From Planctomycetaceae bacterium (GTDB taxonomy: Bacteria; Planctomycetota; Planctomycetia; Pirellulales; Pirellulaceae), in NCBI GenBank assembly GCA_005778405.1, contig SXOA01000005.1, positions 1 through 46,997 of the forward strand: 46,997 nucleotides of DNA. The letters run 5' to 3'. Under the pieces are notes generated by a model. The model saw only the letters and a program-made list of their open reading frames with translations, was not told the origin of the DNA and made no database searches. Positions 19,701 through 25,883 of the stretch are shown in pieces (positions within the stretch are counted from its first letter, which is position 1; each line of letters begins with the position of its first letter). The translations under genes and the position numbers were made by a program.

Positions 19701-20993
19701 CCCGCCACGGTGACCATCTTGGCCAACCAGAACAGCGCCACCTTCCCCATCACCGCCGTTGATGACGCCATCCGCGATGCCACGCAGAACCCCATCATCG
19801 CCGCCTCCGCGGCCGGCATGTCGAGTGGCACAGCGTCGATTGCCGTGACCGATGACGAAATCGACAACATCGCGCTGGGCATCGCGCCGGGGGTGATCTC
19901 GGAAAACGGCGGCGCTGCCACCGGAACCGTCACGCGGTTTGTCGGCAATAACACCGTCCCCATGGTTGTCACGTTCTCCAGCAATGACACTACCGAAGCG
20001 ACCGTTCCCGCCAGCGTGACCATCTTGGCCGGGCAAAACAGCGCCACTTTCACAGTAACGGGAGTGAACGACTCGCTCCGCGACTTCAATCAGTCGGTGA
20101 TCGTGACCGCGTCCGCGGCGGGCGTCGTGAATGCAACTGCCAACGTCACCGTAAACGATGATGAGCTCGACACGCTGGCCTTCAGCCTGGCGACGAACTT
20201 CATGATGGAAAACGGTGGCAGCACCCTCAGCGTCACCGTGACCCGCACGGTCTTCGACAACTCCCTGCCTCAGGTGGTCAATCTGCTCAGCAGCGACACG
20301 ACCGAGGCCACCGTCCCCGCCACGGTCACCATCCTGGGAGGCGATAACTCCGCCACTTTCAACATCACGGCCGTCGATGATGCGATTGCGATTGGGGACG
20401 GGCCGCAAACGGTCACCATTTCCGGTACAGCCGCCAGTTTCACACCGGCGACTGCGGACATCATTGTCGGCGATAACGAACGGCCCTATCAAAACCAGCG
20501 CAATATTCTGGATGTGGACGTCAGCGGGGCCGTGGTCGCCCTCGATTCTCTCAAGATCATCAACCTGCTCAACGGAATCGGCAGCGGCGATGCGGCCACC
20601 ATTATGGCATCCTACGTGGGACCGCCAATTTTTCCCGATACCAACGGGGACAACTCGATCACCCCCAACGACGTGCTGCTGGTCATCAACTATCTCAATA
20701 TCCAGCCTCCTCCTGGGGGTGAGGGTGAGGGCGAAGCTAGGACCGCGCGAGTTCTTTCGCCGGCTGCCATCGTCGCACCCTTCGTCCCCTCAGCTGCTTC
20801 CCCGGTGGCCAGCCCGGCTGCGGCGCAGCCCGCTTTTCATCGAGCGACGGACCTGGCTGTGCTGGCGATTGTGGGCGAGAGCGAGCAGCGCACCGCGCTT
20901 GACGATGCCCCGCGCGGCAAGAAGCGGCACGGCGAATGGGACGAGCTCGTCGGCGATCTGGCGACGAGCCGGGTCAAGCGGCGTCGGGGTTAG
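13800..20993 (+). CDS. Giant secreted multidomain protein 2 (LamG, Calx-beta, SdrD_B, beta-propellers, dockerin-like)
   Basis: 2397 residues from the ATG at 13800; a TTG nine codons upstream is possible. An Arg/Ser-rich N-terminus leads to LEQLENRALLA, a good LEPR-XLL-type motif. Modules: LamG/concanavalin-like lectin at about 42-249 (GIVSWWTGDG ... DGVWHHVAAT ... MVDEVSVYNRALS); Calx-beta 257-365; SdrD_B-like 371-444; propeller 451-787; Big_9/cadherin-like 794-889; SdrD_B-like 894-970; propeller 981-1320; Calx-beta; propeller; Calx-beta; a three-unit Calx-beta array at 1919-2227; dockerin-like 2228-2306 (DTNGDNSITPNDVLLVINYLN); and a basic tail sharing a W-x(3)-V-x(2)-LA pattern with the paralog's tail. 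From the first SdrD_B onward it is collinear with giant protein 1; the LamG plus Calx-beta front is unique. Probably a surface or matrix protein that binds glycan. Its stop codon overlaps that of the convergent membrane-protein gene. Confidence 0.9.
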   Translation: MTRSNSWFRSRRRSSARVLQNSRSRSRRLFLEQLENRALLAAIAPPNGIVSWWTGDGTPFDQTNNNNAALFNGAGFAGGKVGPGFNFDGNNDNLQAGTVGLPTGSADRTIELWARIDQRVAGEETLFASYGTPGTSTAAYTLGTDSGGRLFVSTWGPAIAGGILQDGVWHHVAATNAGTSFKLYLDGAQVAAGAMPVATSSGSTFWMGRQTAGALGNTRRLDGMVDEVSVYNRALSGGEINAIYLAGTDGKIKDPDYFFADFPSVVEGPASSTTNVTFTIGRFGSFDSATVNWTTADGTGTAGVDYVAQSGQYVFPVAEFETTVQVTVNGNNTPEANKTFNLVLSTPTPGFGVRDGQATIVNDDGIPPVGDITGSVFGDSNANGQWDGLLGEVGAANQFVYLDANSNGAHDTGELSTLTSGTGTYTFPGLTNGAYSVRLLLDPVTDETVPTVNAGPNLFAALPNIVDHVFDPTTGIDYATTSAGNVERFDTRTGKLLTPFKVGVSPGGLDITPDGQFLYVAEQQPGTTQSFVRKVNVQTGAVTNLGFDRVGAESGSFDITILNNGKALFSTQQGGGVRVSLREISLATDTILIRTDLVGAGTVAPFTRLNRNADRSAAVLTEPDAAGNVFFYKSASNTFTARLTLNTGLFLAPAAISRDGNRAAVAMTGGVRIINTNTAIPTIVRTVAPTQLGGLVFDPYRDVLYVGNDASDSLVPFAYSATDVFTAQPSISIGENVTGSARYFQLQISPNGKLLTLGTATGVRSYPLYAQTSRLVNVAGAPLVVGDFGVHTFPNVVATGTHDYYVMGNTATTLTVTAANGVIPNDRDPNLTQSLTARLVQQASRGFVSLNPDGSFVYTTSALMDRKDTFDYVINDGIEDSAPITATIARVANLGSSISGREFLDTNLNGIYDNVDSPIANARVYLDLNNNGFWDPPTDPFLFTSADGTWSFNGIAAGTYNVRTETPAGVQPTWPIAPVDNGLLLQIPGVKDFIFDYLKDILYIATSSGTILRYSVLTNQYLAPVTVPGIPSAMAFGQFNRFIFVADSLEVNDVSLIHRIDTRDGSVTSLSFDTPGAETAPVSIAFASNTKGFVTTGRSAAGFNPLHEINISGGIFGVPTISTRTVSIGSGPGGTIAPGTLVTGGVLGDPRFDPNVFFQEGGASGHLFQYDPHADIFIDGPFTQGSIAGTQTDLTYNSSLVASNQFGPSVYDASYSVREIFPNVFSGGVVFNPFSPLLYAVDAGPDVLIGYETNTFKEMFRVNVGEDIASAPLKKVIVPPFAYTSTLAIATPSGIRLFDYGLPGAHRVTVGEDATVADIPFGQRQIPHALTLDIPGGVMSEDQGANALTGILTRRGPDLSSDLYVQLFGVDPSRVDLPNTVLIPAGQSTVTFPIGAIDNNILDSIPTYIIIAQTQVSPLFQVEAYIHVNDRETLAVTINDATIPEVGGTTTATVTRSNSNALSPLVVTLTSSDTSEATVPATVTIPADQQSVSFTITAVDDAIFDGTRPVVISSAAAGYASLNASVGVVSDLDSYRNILVSTVPTLGNSRLRTFSPAGAQLSDVFIPVAPGGDLPVRDLIVNAAGNVEFYNGTGEPSLSTLDPRRGTYTHRSTAGWSTVNVSSYGGLATLGNFIFATDMASGTGADLQQGLIRFDITDYSSTRFATTLDFIDVAAGQDGLIYGMEFTPVALPAVPSPPYNVWVYNPTTLAFIRTVALASPKLPLAIAVNPLGIIYAVVGDNLIYEFSATGALLRTLSTGGSNLNDLDISPAGQLIAGGATGSVVVMNDPGHDLPSTFQVGNTQAFVAFGNLNRADGLTLSVAPTTFSEAAGPAASAATVTRPSLADLSISLVVTLASSDPTEADVQQTVTIPAFQATATFNILAIDDTLGDFTQFATLTALAPGQIGAAANLTVLDDEIDYFTVSILPTTMPEVGGSATGTVTRFVLDNSLPIIVTLASNDATEATVPATVTILANQNSATFPITAVDDAIRDATQNPIIAASAAGMSSGTASIAVTDDEIDNIALGIAPGVISENGGAATGTVTRFVGNNTVPMVVTFSSNDTTEATVPASVTILAGQNSATFTVTGVNDSLRDFNQSVIVTASAAGVVNATANVTVNDDELDTLAFSLATNFMMENGGSTLSVTVTRTVFDNSLPQVVNLLSSDTTEATVPATVTILGGDNSATFNITAVDDAIAIGDGPQTVTISGTAASFTPATADIIVGDNERPYQNQRNILDVDVSGAVVALDSLKIINLLNGIGSGDAATIMASYVGPPIFPDTNGDNSITPNDVLLVINYLNIQPPPGGEGEGEARTARVLSPAAIVAPFVPSAASPVASPAAAQPAFHRATDLAVLAIVGESEQRTALDDAPRGKKRHGEWDELVGDLATSRVKRRRG
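19554..20480 (+). repeat. Three tandem Calx-beta coding repeats (306, 306 and 315 bp)
   Basis: Units start at 19554, 19860 and 20166. The first two are exactly 306 bp, the same period as in the upstream paralog. The third carries three extra codons. The array ends at the start of the dockerin-like module. Confidence 0.85.
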
Positions 20994-22462
20994 ACTCCCA
21001 AAAACGGCACTGGCACCATGAAGGCGTGCTGCACCATCAGGCTGAAGGGGCCGAACCACGCGGTGTACTGGCTGGCCCACAGGAAGAACAAATAGCTCAG
21101 CACCACCGGAATCGCCGCGAAGCGGGCCAGCAGGCCGACCAGGATGAACCGCGGCTTTTCACGATGCAGCGAGCGGCCCATCGCCCAGCCCAGCAGCAGC
21201 CGGGCGGGGTAGATGAAGGCGATAAAAAACAGATTGATCAGGTACGTCACCTCCCGCTGCGTCGCTTCAATGGTCAAGAGGTAAAGCGGAATCGCGGAGA
21301 GCAGCGTAATCGCGAGCGCAAACCACCAGGCGATTGGCGCGCGGGAAAACTGCCGCCGAATCTCTCCCAAGTTGAAGACCTCCACGAACCGGTTCTGCAC
21401 GGCCATGTGCGTCTGCGCGAACGGCAGATAAATCACCACAATCGCCACCAGAAACGCCCCCAGCCACCCCGAAAAGAACGCCAGGCCGCCGTTCGAATTC
21501 AGCGAGCCACTCATCAGCAGCAGCACTGGAATGAACAACCACGTCAGCGCCCCGATGAACCCCCTGAGTCCCAGCCAGAAATACTGCGGCAGCCGCAAGC
21601 CGGCGACAAAGTCCCACACCGCGTCGCGAGTCCGGCGGTACATTTTTCCGCGGACCAGCCCCGCCCACAAAATGGCCGGTGGAAACCAGGACGAAAGCGG
21701 GCGCTCGATATACAGGTCCGCGGCCAGTCGCGGCGAGATCCACTCCACGAGCGGACACACGATGGGCCCGATGATCGTCCCAAACAGCAGCTTCGCCCCG
21801 AGCTGAAACGGCGCCAGAAACGGCCAAAAGAAATGCCGCAGCTTGCCGCCACTGTACCAGGCGAGCAGGATGTGCCCCAGCATCAGCCCGGTGACAACGA
21901 GTTGCCCCACCCGCCAGGCCCGGGCGCTCGCGCCGCTGGGATCCACCAGGTAGGCATCCTGGGCCAGCGTCGACAAATACCGCAATGGCAACAGCATCAT
22001 CCAGGTGCCAAAGACCAGGCTGCCGATGCGAGCAAATTTCGGCATGTCAATGAACCCGTGGCGGAGCTTGCCGCTCTTCGCCACCCGGGCGCTCGCTTCC
22101 AGCAAGTATCCCAGGCTGACAAATTGCACCAGCGGAACCGCTGATAGCACCGCCAGGCAGCCGACGACACTGGCGAGTCCAAACAGCCATTCCAGCGTCT
22201 TGCAAAGCAGCCACCACAAATAAATCGGCCAGCTTTGCGGCACCCGCTCGGCAGCCACGGGCTCAATGGCCTCGGCGGCGATGACGGGCAGGTCCAGGAT
22301 GACTTCCGCGGCCGGCTGGTGCGGCGGGGGAAGAAAAATGACCCCCTGATCGGCTGGCTCCGGCGATTTTCGCCGGACGGGGGGTTCTTTCTCGCTCACC
22401 ACTGCTGCCGGCAAGGCGGGAGCAAATTCTTCCCTGCTATCAGTCGTGGGTGAGCTGCTCAT
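20990..22462 (-). CDS. Polytopic membrane protein of unknown function
   Basis: 490 residues starting MSSSPTTD. The first 85 or so residues are cytosolic and Pro/Glu-rich. Eight or nine hydrophobic segments follow (for example IYLWWLLCKTLEWLFGLASVV, LVVTGLMLGHILLAWYSG, FIGALTWLFIPVLLLMSGS, IAWWFALAITLLSAIPLYLLTI). I do not recognise a named family and see no catalytic motif; it reads like an integral inner-membrane protein of the DUF4013 kind, which is a tentative comparison. The frame stays open far upstream, antisense to the DUF1549 gene, but that part is high-GC shadow coding. Its TAA overlaps the TAG of the convergent giant gene by four bases (20990-20993). Confidence 0.8.
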   Translation of the reverse strand: MSSSPTTDSREEFAPALPAAVVSEKEPPVRRKSPEPADQGVIFLPPPHQPAAEVILDLPVIAAEAIEPVAAERVPQSWPIYLWWLLCKTLEWLFGLASVVGCLAVLSAVPLVQFVSLGYLLEASARVAKSGKLRHGFIDMPKFARIGSLVFGTWMMLLPLRYLSTLAQDAYLVDPSGASARAWRVGQLVVTGLMLGHILLAWYSGGKLRHFFWPFLAPFQLGAKLLFGTIIGPIVCPLVEWISPRLAADLYIERPLSSWFPPAILWAGLVRGKMYRRTRDAVWDFVAGLRLPQYFWLGLRGFIGALTWLFIPVLLLMSGSLNSNGGLAFFSGWLGAFLVAIVVIYLPFAQTHMAVQNRFVEVFNLGEIRRQFSRAPIAWWFALAITLLSAIPLYLLTIEATQREVTYLINLFFIAFIYPARLLLGWAMGRSLHREKPRFILVGLLARFAAIPVVLSYLFFLWASQYTAWFGPFSLMVQHAFMVPVPFLGV

Positions 22463-22481
22463 GCCAAGTGCCAATGGGTGG

Positions 22482-22507
22482 CACGCCCACGGCTCTGCGT
22501 GGGCGTG
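22482..22507. repeat. Perfect 10-bp inverted repeat
   Basis: CACGCCCACG (22482-22491) and CGTGGGCGTG (22498-22507) pair perfectly around a 6-nt loop. The element sits 20 bp upstream of the minus-strand membrane-protein start, in the 228-bp divergent region shared with the DUF1549 gene. It may be a dispersed intergenic repeat, or an mRNA hairpin or operator. Confidence 0.7.
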
Positions 22508-22690
22508 AGAACGACCGGGTTCAAAGGATTTTAGCCGAAACTTGGCTTGTCGCCCCAAGGTATTTCCTGCTGGCGTTCCTGGCCGGTTATGGTGGATAAT
22601 ACCGGAATAGCACCGGCGACGTTTCAAGGAATTCGCCAGTCTGGCGAAAAGCTTAAGTGGCAAACAGCCGTTCACGCGAAAGTGCCAACC

Positions 22691-24394
22691 ATGTGGGCTC
22701 GAAATCTTCTCTTCGTCGTCCTTTGCCTCGCCGGCCTGGGAATGATTGCCAGCTCGCTGCTCGACCGCAACCGGATTGATACCCCCAGCACCTTCGCCGG
22801 CGGCCAGGCCAAACTGGTTTCGACTTCGCTCCCTGCGGATGTGACCCAGCCGGGCGAACCGTGGCCGCAAACGACGGCCCGCATCAACCAGGAATTCGGC
22901 AAACACTGGCAGGACCAGAAGCTGCCCCATGCCGAGCGGGCCAGTGAGCTGGCCATTGTCCGCCGCTTGTCCCTGGCCCTCACCGGCACCATCCCGTCGG
23001 TCGAGGAAATCCGCGCCCTGGAGCAGGTCAATCCCGAGGACCGCATCGAGTGGTGGGTCGCCCATCTGCTTGAAGACCGCCGCTACGCCGACTATGTCGC
23101 CGAGCGCCTGGCCCGCGCCTATGTCGGCACCGAGGACGGCCCCTTCATCCTCTATCGCCGCCGCCGGTTCGTCACCTGGCTGGCCGACCATCTCCATCGC
23201 AACACCCGCTACGACGGCATTGTCTCGGAACTCATTTCTGATACCGGCCTCTGGAACTCTTCCCCCGCGGTCAACTTCGTCACCGTCACCGCCCAGCAGA
23301 ATATGGACAACAAGCCGGATGCGATTCGGCTGGCGGCGCGAACCACCCGGGCCTTTCTGGGAATGCGGATCGACTGCCTGCAGTGCCACGACGACAAGAT
23401 GGAGAAGGTCACCATCATGGAAGATGGCCAGCCTCGCGTCGGCACGCAGCAAGACTTTCATCAACTGGCGGCGTTCTTCAGCGAGGCGCGTCTGCAGCTC
23501 ACCGGTGTCCGGGATGAGATGGGAAAGAAGTACGAATACAAATACCTGAACGCGAAAAAGGAAGAGGTCGTTCCTGCCCGGGTTCCCTTTGGCCAGGAAA
23601 TCTTTGACGGCAATGGAACGCGCCGCGAGCAGCTTGCCCGCTGGGTGACGAACCCTCAGAACAAGCCCTTCGCCCGCGCCACGGTCAACCGCATCTGGGC
23701 CCTGATGTTCGGCCGGCCGCTGGTCAGCCCGGTGGACGACATCCCGCTCCAAGGCCCATTCCCGCCGGCCCTCGAAACCCTTTCGGCCGACTTCATCGCC
23801 CACGGCTACGACCTCGAGCGGCTCATTCGGATCATCGCCGCCAGCGACGTCTATCAGCTCGACAGCGGAGCCGAGTTTGAGATTACGCCCGCTCACGAAG
23901 AGCAGTGGGCCGTCTATCCCGTCACCCGCCTCCGCCCGGAGCAGGTCGCGGGCTCCGTGGTCCAGTCGTCGTCTCTGCCGACGATCGACGCTCAGGCCCA
24001 CCTGTTCAGCCAGCTCGGCAAGTTCATTCAGACCGCCCAGTTCGTGCAGCGGTATGGCGACCTGGGAGAGGACGAATTCATCGACCGCGGCGGCACCATT
24101 CCGCAGCGCCTGCTGATGATGAACGGCGAGCTGGTCAAGGAGCGCACCGATGCAGGGAACGCGGTGCAAAACGCCTCGACGCGGATTGCCATGGTCACGC
24201 TCGATAACGAAAAGGCGGTCGAGACCGCTTATCTCGCCACGCTAACCCGCCGGCCGTCCAAGGAAGAAATCGCCCACTTCATCATTCGCCTCAACGAACG
24301 CTTCCCGGAAAAGGACCCCAGCAGTCGCCCTCAGAAGATGGAGGACATTTACTGGGTGCTGCTCAATAGCACGGAGTTTTCTTGGAACCACTAG
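22691..24394 (+). CDS. DUF1549/DUF1553 protein with CxxCH motif (planctomycete PSCyt2-PSD1 type)
   Basis: 567 residues. The ATG at 22691 is chosen because it begins a signal anchor (MWARNLLFVVLCLAGLGMIASSLL); the open frame upstream lacks coding character. The PSCyt2/DUF1549 domain spans about 65-240, with RRLSLALTGTIPS and the CLQCHDDK motif at 229-233. DUF1553 spans about 310-560, with RREQLARWVTNPQNKPFARATVNRIWALMFGRPLV and TLTRRPSKEEI. An N-terminal PSCyt1 cytochrome domain, present in the second such gene (36750), is missing here. The family is found mostly in Planctomycetota and is usually paired with DUF1501. The CxxCH suggests heme c, but the biochemical role is not established. It forms a likely operon with the DUF1501 gene 65 bp downstream. 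Confidence 0.9.
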   Translation: MWARNLLFVVLCLAGLGMIASSLLDRNRIDTPSTFAGGQAKLVSTSLPADVTQPGEPWPQTTARINQEFGKHWQDQKLPHAERASELAIVRRLSLALTGTIPSVEEIRALEQVNPEDRIEWWVAHLLEDRRYADYVAERLARAYVGTEDGPFILYRRRRFVTWLADHLHRNTRYDGIVSELISDTGLWNSSPAVNFVTVTAQQNMDNKPDAIRLAARTTRAFLGMRIDCLQCHDDKMEKVTIMEDGQPRVGTQQDFHQLAAFFSEARLQLTGVRDEMGKKYEYKYLNAKKEEVVPARVPFGQEIFDGNGTRREQLARWVTNPQNKPFARATVNRIWALMFGRPLVSPVDDIPLQGPFPPALETLSADFIAHGYDLERLIRIIAASDVYQLDSGAEFEITPAHEEQWAVYPVTRLRPEQVAGSVVQSSSLPTIDAQAHLFSQLGKFIQTAQFVQRYGDLGEDEFIDRGGTIPQRLLMMNGELVKERTDAGNAVQNASTRIAMVTLDNEKAVETAYLATLTRRPSKEEIAHFIIRLNERFPEKDPSSRPQKMEDIYWVLLNSTEFSWNH

Positions 24395-24459
24395 GGCGGA
24401 AAATCCGAAGCACGAATTCCGAATGACGATTGTTTTTTGACTACTGACTCCTGATCCCT

Positions 24460-25794
24460 ATGAACGACTCTTCCTCCTGCGGCACTCTGTCTCACTTCAA
24501 TCGCCGTACCCTGCTCCAGGCCGCCGGCATGTCCGGCATTTGCTGGCTGACGCCCCTGGCGGAGCGGCTGGCGCGGGCGGCGGAGAAATCCCCCAAGGGC
24601 GCGCCAGCCCATTCGGTGATTGTCCTCTGGCTGCAAGGGGGGCCGAGTCAGCACGAGACGTTCGATCCCCATCCCGATCCCACCAGTTCCGTGGCGGGCG
24701 GCACCAAGCGGATCAAAACCGCGGTCAAGGACATTTATCTGGCCGAAGGGCTGCCGCTCGTGGCCGAGCAGATGCAGCACATTTCGCTCGTCCGCTCCCT
24801 CGTCAGCAAGGAAGGGGACCACGAGCGGGCCACCTACAACGTCAAAACGGGCTTCCGTCCCGATCCGACGCTCTTGCATCCTTCCATCGGCGCGGTCCTG
24901 TGCCACAAGACGGGTGCGGCGGACAAAACTACCGTGGAAATCCCCCGCCACGTCACCATTCTCCCCAACCAGTGGGCCGCTCGCGGCGGCTATCTGGGGG
25001 ATCAATACGACGCCTTCCAGACCTACGACCCCAACGGCCCCATCCCTGACGTGACCAAGCAGGTCAGTGAAGAGCGCTTTGGCCGCCGGCTCTCCGATCT
25101 CGATGTAGTGGAAAGACAGTTTGCCAAAGGCCGGCTGAAGAAGCTCGATGAGGCCAAGACGCTGCACGTCGATTCCATCAAGCGGGCCCAGAAGATGATG
25201 TCCTCCGACCAGCTCAAGGCGTTCGACGTCAGTAAAGAGCCGGAGTCGCTTCGCAAGGAATTCGGCGACGATCCCTTCGGACGGGCCTGCCTGGCCGCCA
25301 TCCGCCTGATCGAAGTCGGCGTCCGCTGCGTGGAGGTCACGCTCGACGGCTGGGACACACACGCCAACAATCATGCCACCGTCGCCGCCAAGAACAAAAT
25401 CCTCGATCCGGCGTTTGCCACGCTCATCAAGGAGCTGAAAAGCCGGGGTCTTCTGGAAAAAACGCTCGTCCTCTGCGGCGGTGAATTCGGCCGCACTCCC
25501 GCTGTCACACCCGCCACCGGTGGCCGCGAGCACTGGCCCCACGGCTTCTCCACCGCGCTGGCCGGCGGCGGCATTCGGGGCGGGACGGTCATTGGCGCAA
25601 ACGATCCAAACCCGACCTTTGAACCGGATCAACTCTCGAAAAACGTCAAGGATCCCCGCAACGTCGAGGACATCCACGCCACTGTCTTCTCCGCCCTCGG
25701 CATCAATTTCGAGGAAGAGCTCCTCACGCCCATCGGCAGGCCCATGGCCATCAGCAAGGGGAAGGTCATCAGGGAGCTGCTGGCAACGTCGTAA
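24460..25794 (+). CDS. DUF1501 domain protein (twin-arginine type secreted)
   Basis: 444 residues. The N-terminus NRRTLLQAAGMSGICWL is a Tat-like signal. The DUF1501 body has an early SVIVLWLQGGPSQHETFDPHP segment, a central WDTHANNH and a late CGGEFGRTP ... GGREHWPHGFSTALAGGGIRGG, resembling the alkaline-phosphatase/sulfatase fold of this family. It is partnered with the DUF1549/DUF1553 gene just upstream; the 65-bp gap contains a short tract of TGACTCC/TGATCCC words and no clear terminator. It probably acts outside the cytoplasm. The substrate is unknown. Confidence 0.9.
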   Translation: MNDSSSCGTLSHFNRRTLLQAAGMSGICWLTPLAERLARAAEKSPKGAPAHSVIVLWLQGGPSQHETFDPHPDPTSSVAGGTKRIKTAVKDIYLAEGLPLVAEQMQHISLVRSLVSKEGDHERATYNVKTGFRPDPTLLHPSIGAVLCHKTGAADKTTVEIPRHVTILPNQWAARGGYLGDQYDAFQTYDPNGPIPDVTKQVSEERFGRRLSDLDVVERQFAKGRLKKLDEAKTLHVDSIKRAQKMMSSDQLKAFDVSKEPESLRKEFGDDPFGRACLAAIRLIEVGVRCVEVTLDGWDTHANNHATVAAKNKILDPAFATLIKELKSRGLLEKTLVLCGGEFGRTPAVTPATGGREHWPHGFSTALAGGGIRGGTVIGANDPNPTFEPDQLSKNVKDPRNVEDIHATVFSALGINFEEELLTPIGRPMAISKGKVIRELLATS

Positions 25795-25816
25795 TTGGTG
25801 AAAAGGGTCAGGAGGA

Positions 25817-25863
25817 GTTTCGCGACGAGTTTTCGTTAGGAGCAATCCTGCTCGACGCGAAAC
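25817..25863. terminator. Long imperfect hairpin between convergent genes
   Basis: The arms 25817-25829 and 25851-25863 pair over 13 positions with one mismatch (GTTTCGCG-A-CGAG with CTCG-A-CGCGAAAC). Inside is a smaller hairpin, AGGA-GCAA-TCCT (25838-25849), with a GNRA-type loop. It sits between the convergent DUF1501 and ThDP-enzyme genes and probably serves as a bidirectional terminator, although neither side has a good T-tract. Confidence 0.45.
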
Positions 25864-25883
25864 CCCTTATAACCCCTTCTTGT

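Noticed and set aside
22463..24169. Long open frame on the minus strand continuing upstream of the membrane-protein gene, antisense to the DUF1549 gene
   Set aside because: The translated extension is Arg/Gly/Asp-rich high-GC shadow of the DUF1549 gene with no recognisable domain; the membrane protein has a sensible start at 22462.
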